49,935 bases of DNA from Planctomycetota bacterium (GTDB lineage: Bacteria; Planctomycetota; JAJSAM01). The notes beneath the pieces are model-generated. The model searched no databases. It was not told where the DNA came from and saw nothing but the letters and a program-made list of their open reading frames with translations. Every line of letters starts with the position of its first letter. The stretch's first letter is position 1. The stretch is taken from contig JAJSAM010000025.1 of NCBI GenBank assembly GCA_024274785.1, positions 1-49,935 on the forward strand, written 5' to 3'. The position numbers were made by a program, and so were the translations under genes. Of this stretch, positions 49,820 to 49,935 are shown in pieces.

Positions 49820-49935
49820 CAGAACTCCTGACATACGCCGTTCGCTTCCGTGACCCACTTCGAGCCGCGGACGGCGTACCGCAGCCGGAGCTTCGTCCCC
49901 GGGTAGATTGCACTTTTCCCGTTCAAGATCTCACA
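49820..49935 (-). CDS. 3' end of a gene continuing beyond the window, possible LysM domain
   Basis: On the minus strand a frame enters from the right edge and stops at 49820-49822. The 38 visible residues include EILNGKSAIYPGTKLRLRYA, which fits the second half of a LysM peptidoglycan-binding motif (N-x-x-S-x-I-Y-P-G-x-x-L). Only the C-terminus is seen, so the product cannot be named. Confidence 0.45.

Overview
The window is about 50 kb of high-GC DNA (guanine/cytosine-rich third codon positions, frequent GTG and TTG starts, strong GGAGG-type ribosome binding sites). Gene content is that of a Gram-negative-type heterotroph: Sec and lipoprotein signal peptides, RND-like and CDF transporters, TMTC-like TPR membrane proteins, HEAT-repeat and FHA proteins, and several long secreted hypotheticals. 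This mix is typical of uncultivated Planctomycetota/Acidobacteriota/Eisenbacteria-like lineages. No marker in the window fixes the phylum, so that placement is inference.

Layout. 1-6.2 kb: a partial secreted protein, an oversized transketolase-like TPP enzyme, a DUF4143 ATPase and a secreted hypothetical. 6.3-9.6 kb: a tight forward cluster (flavin reductase, CDF cation transporter, DUF456 membrane protein, rlmB), with a 108-bp inverted-repeat element lodged exactly between DUF456 and rlmB, then a convergent Nudix hydrolase. 9.7-16.2 kb: PLP decarboxylase, FHA protein, lipase-like hydrolase, M20 peptidase and M61 peptidase, mostly on the minus strand. 16.3-21.4 kb: a ferritin-like/FAD-oxidoreductase fusion, a membrane protein, and a compact minus-strand operon (Cys/Met PLP lyase, PTS EIIA, TPR protein, YjbQ). 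21.5-29.1 kb: a secreted protein plus HEAT-repeat protein pair, a three-gene glycan/envelope operon (TMTC-like, GT2, methyltransferase) and a lipoprotein. 29.4-35.7 kb: glutamate dehydrogenase followed by two PEP/pyruvate-binding-domain proteins that share an unusual C-terminal module; the second carries a GAF-like N-terminus and a nucleotidyltransferase C-terminus. 35.9-39.7 kb: a beta-CASP RNase fused to three dsRNA-binding-like domains, and an MFS transporter. 39.7-49.9 kb: an accessory stretch with mazEF, a transposase relic, a subtilase lipoprotein, a degraded DUF4143 gene, a tRNA 3'-end-like sequence, an AbrB antitoxin with a truncated PIN toxin, an RND-like protein that has lost its membrane domains, and an intact VapBC pair.

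The best candidates for undescribed biology are the glutamate dehydrogenase/PEP-binding pair/nucleotidyltransferase operon (29.4-35.7 kb), the porter-domain-only RND protein (46.7-48.4 kb), the beta-CASP RNase with three dsRBD-like domains (35.9-38.3 kb) and the diiron/FAD fusion (16.3-17.8 kb). At the DNA level there are three short elements with 22-23-bp terminal inverted repeats (two sharing a GG[G/T]GTCAGG tip), a separate dispersed palindromic repeat in at least three copies at gene 3' ends, and a 48-bp near-palindrome at the edge of the transposase relic.

All assignments come from reading the sequence and translated frames; no database search was run.
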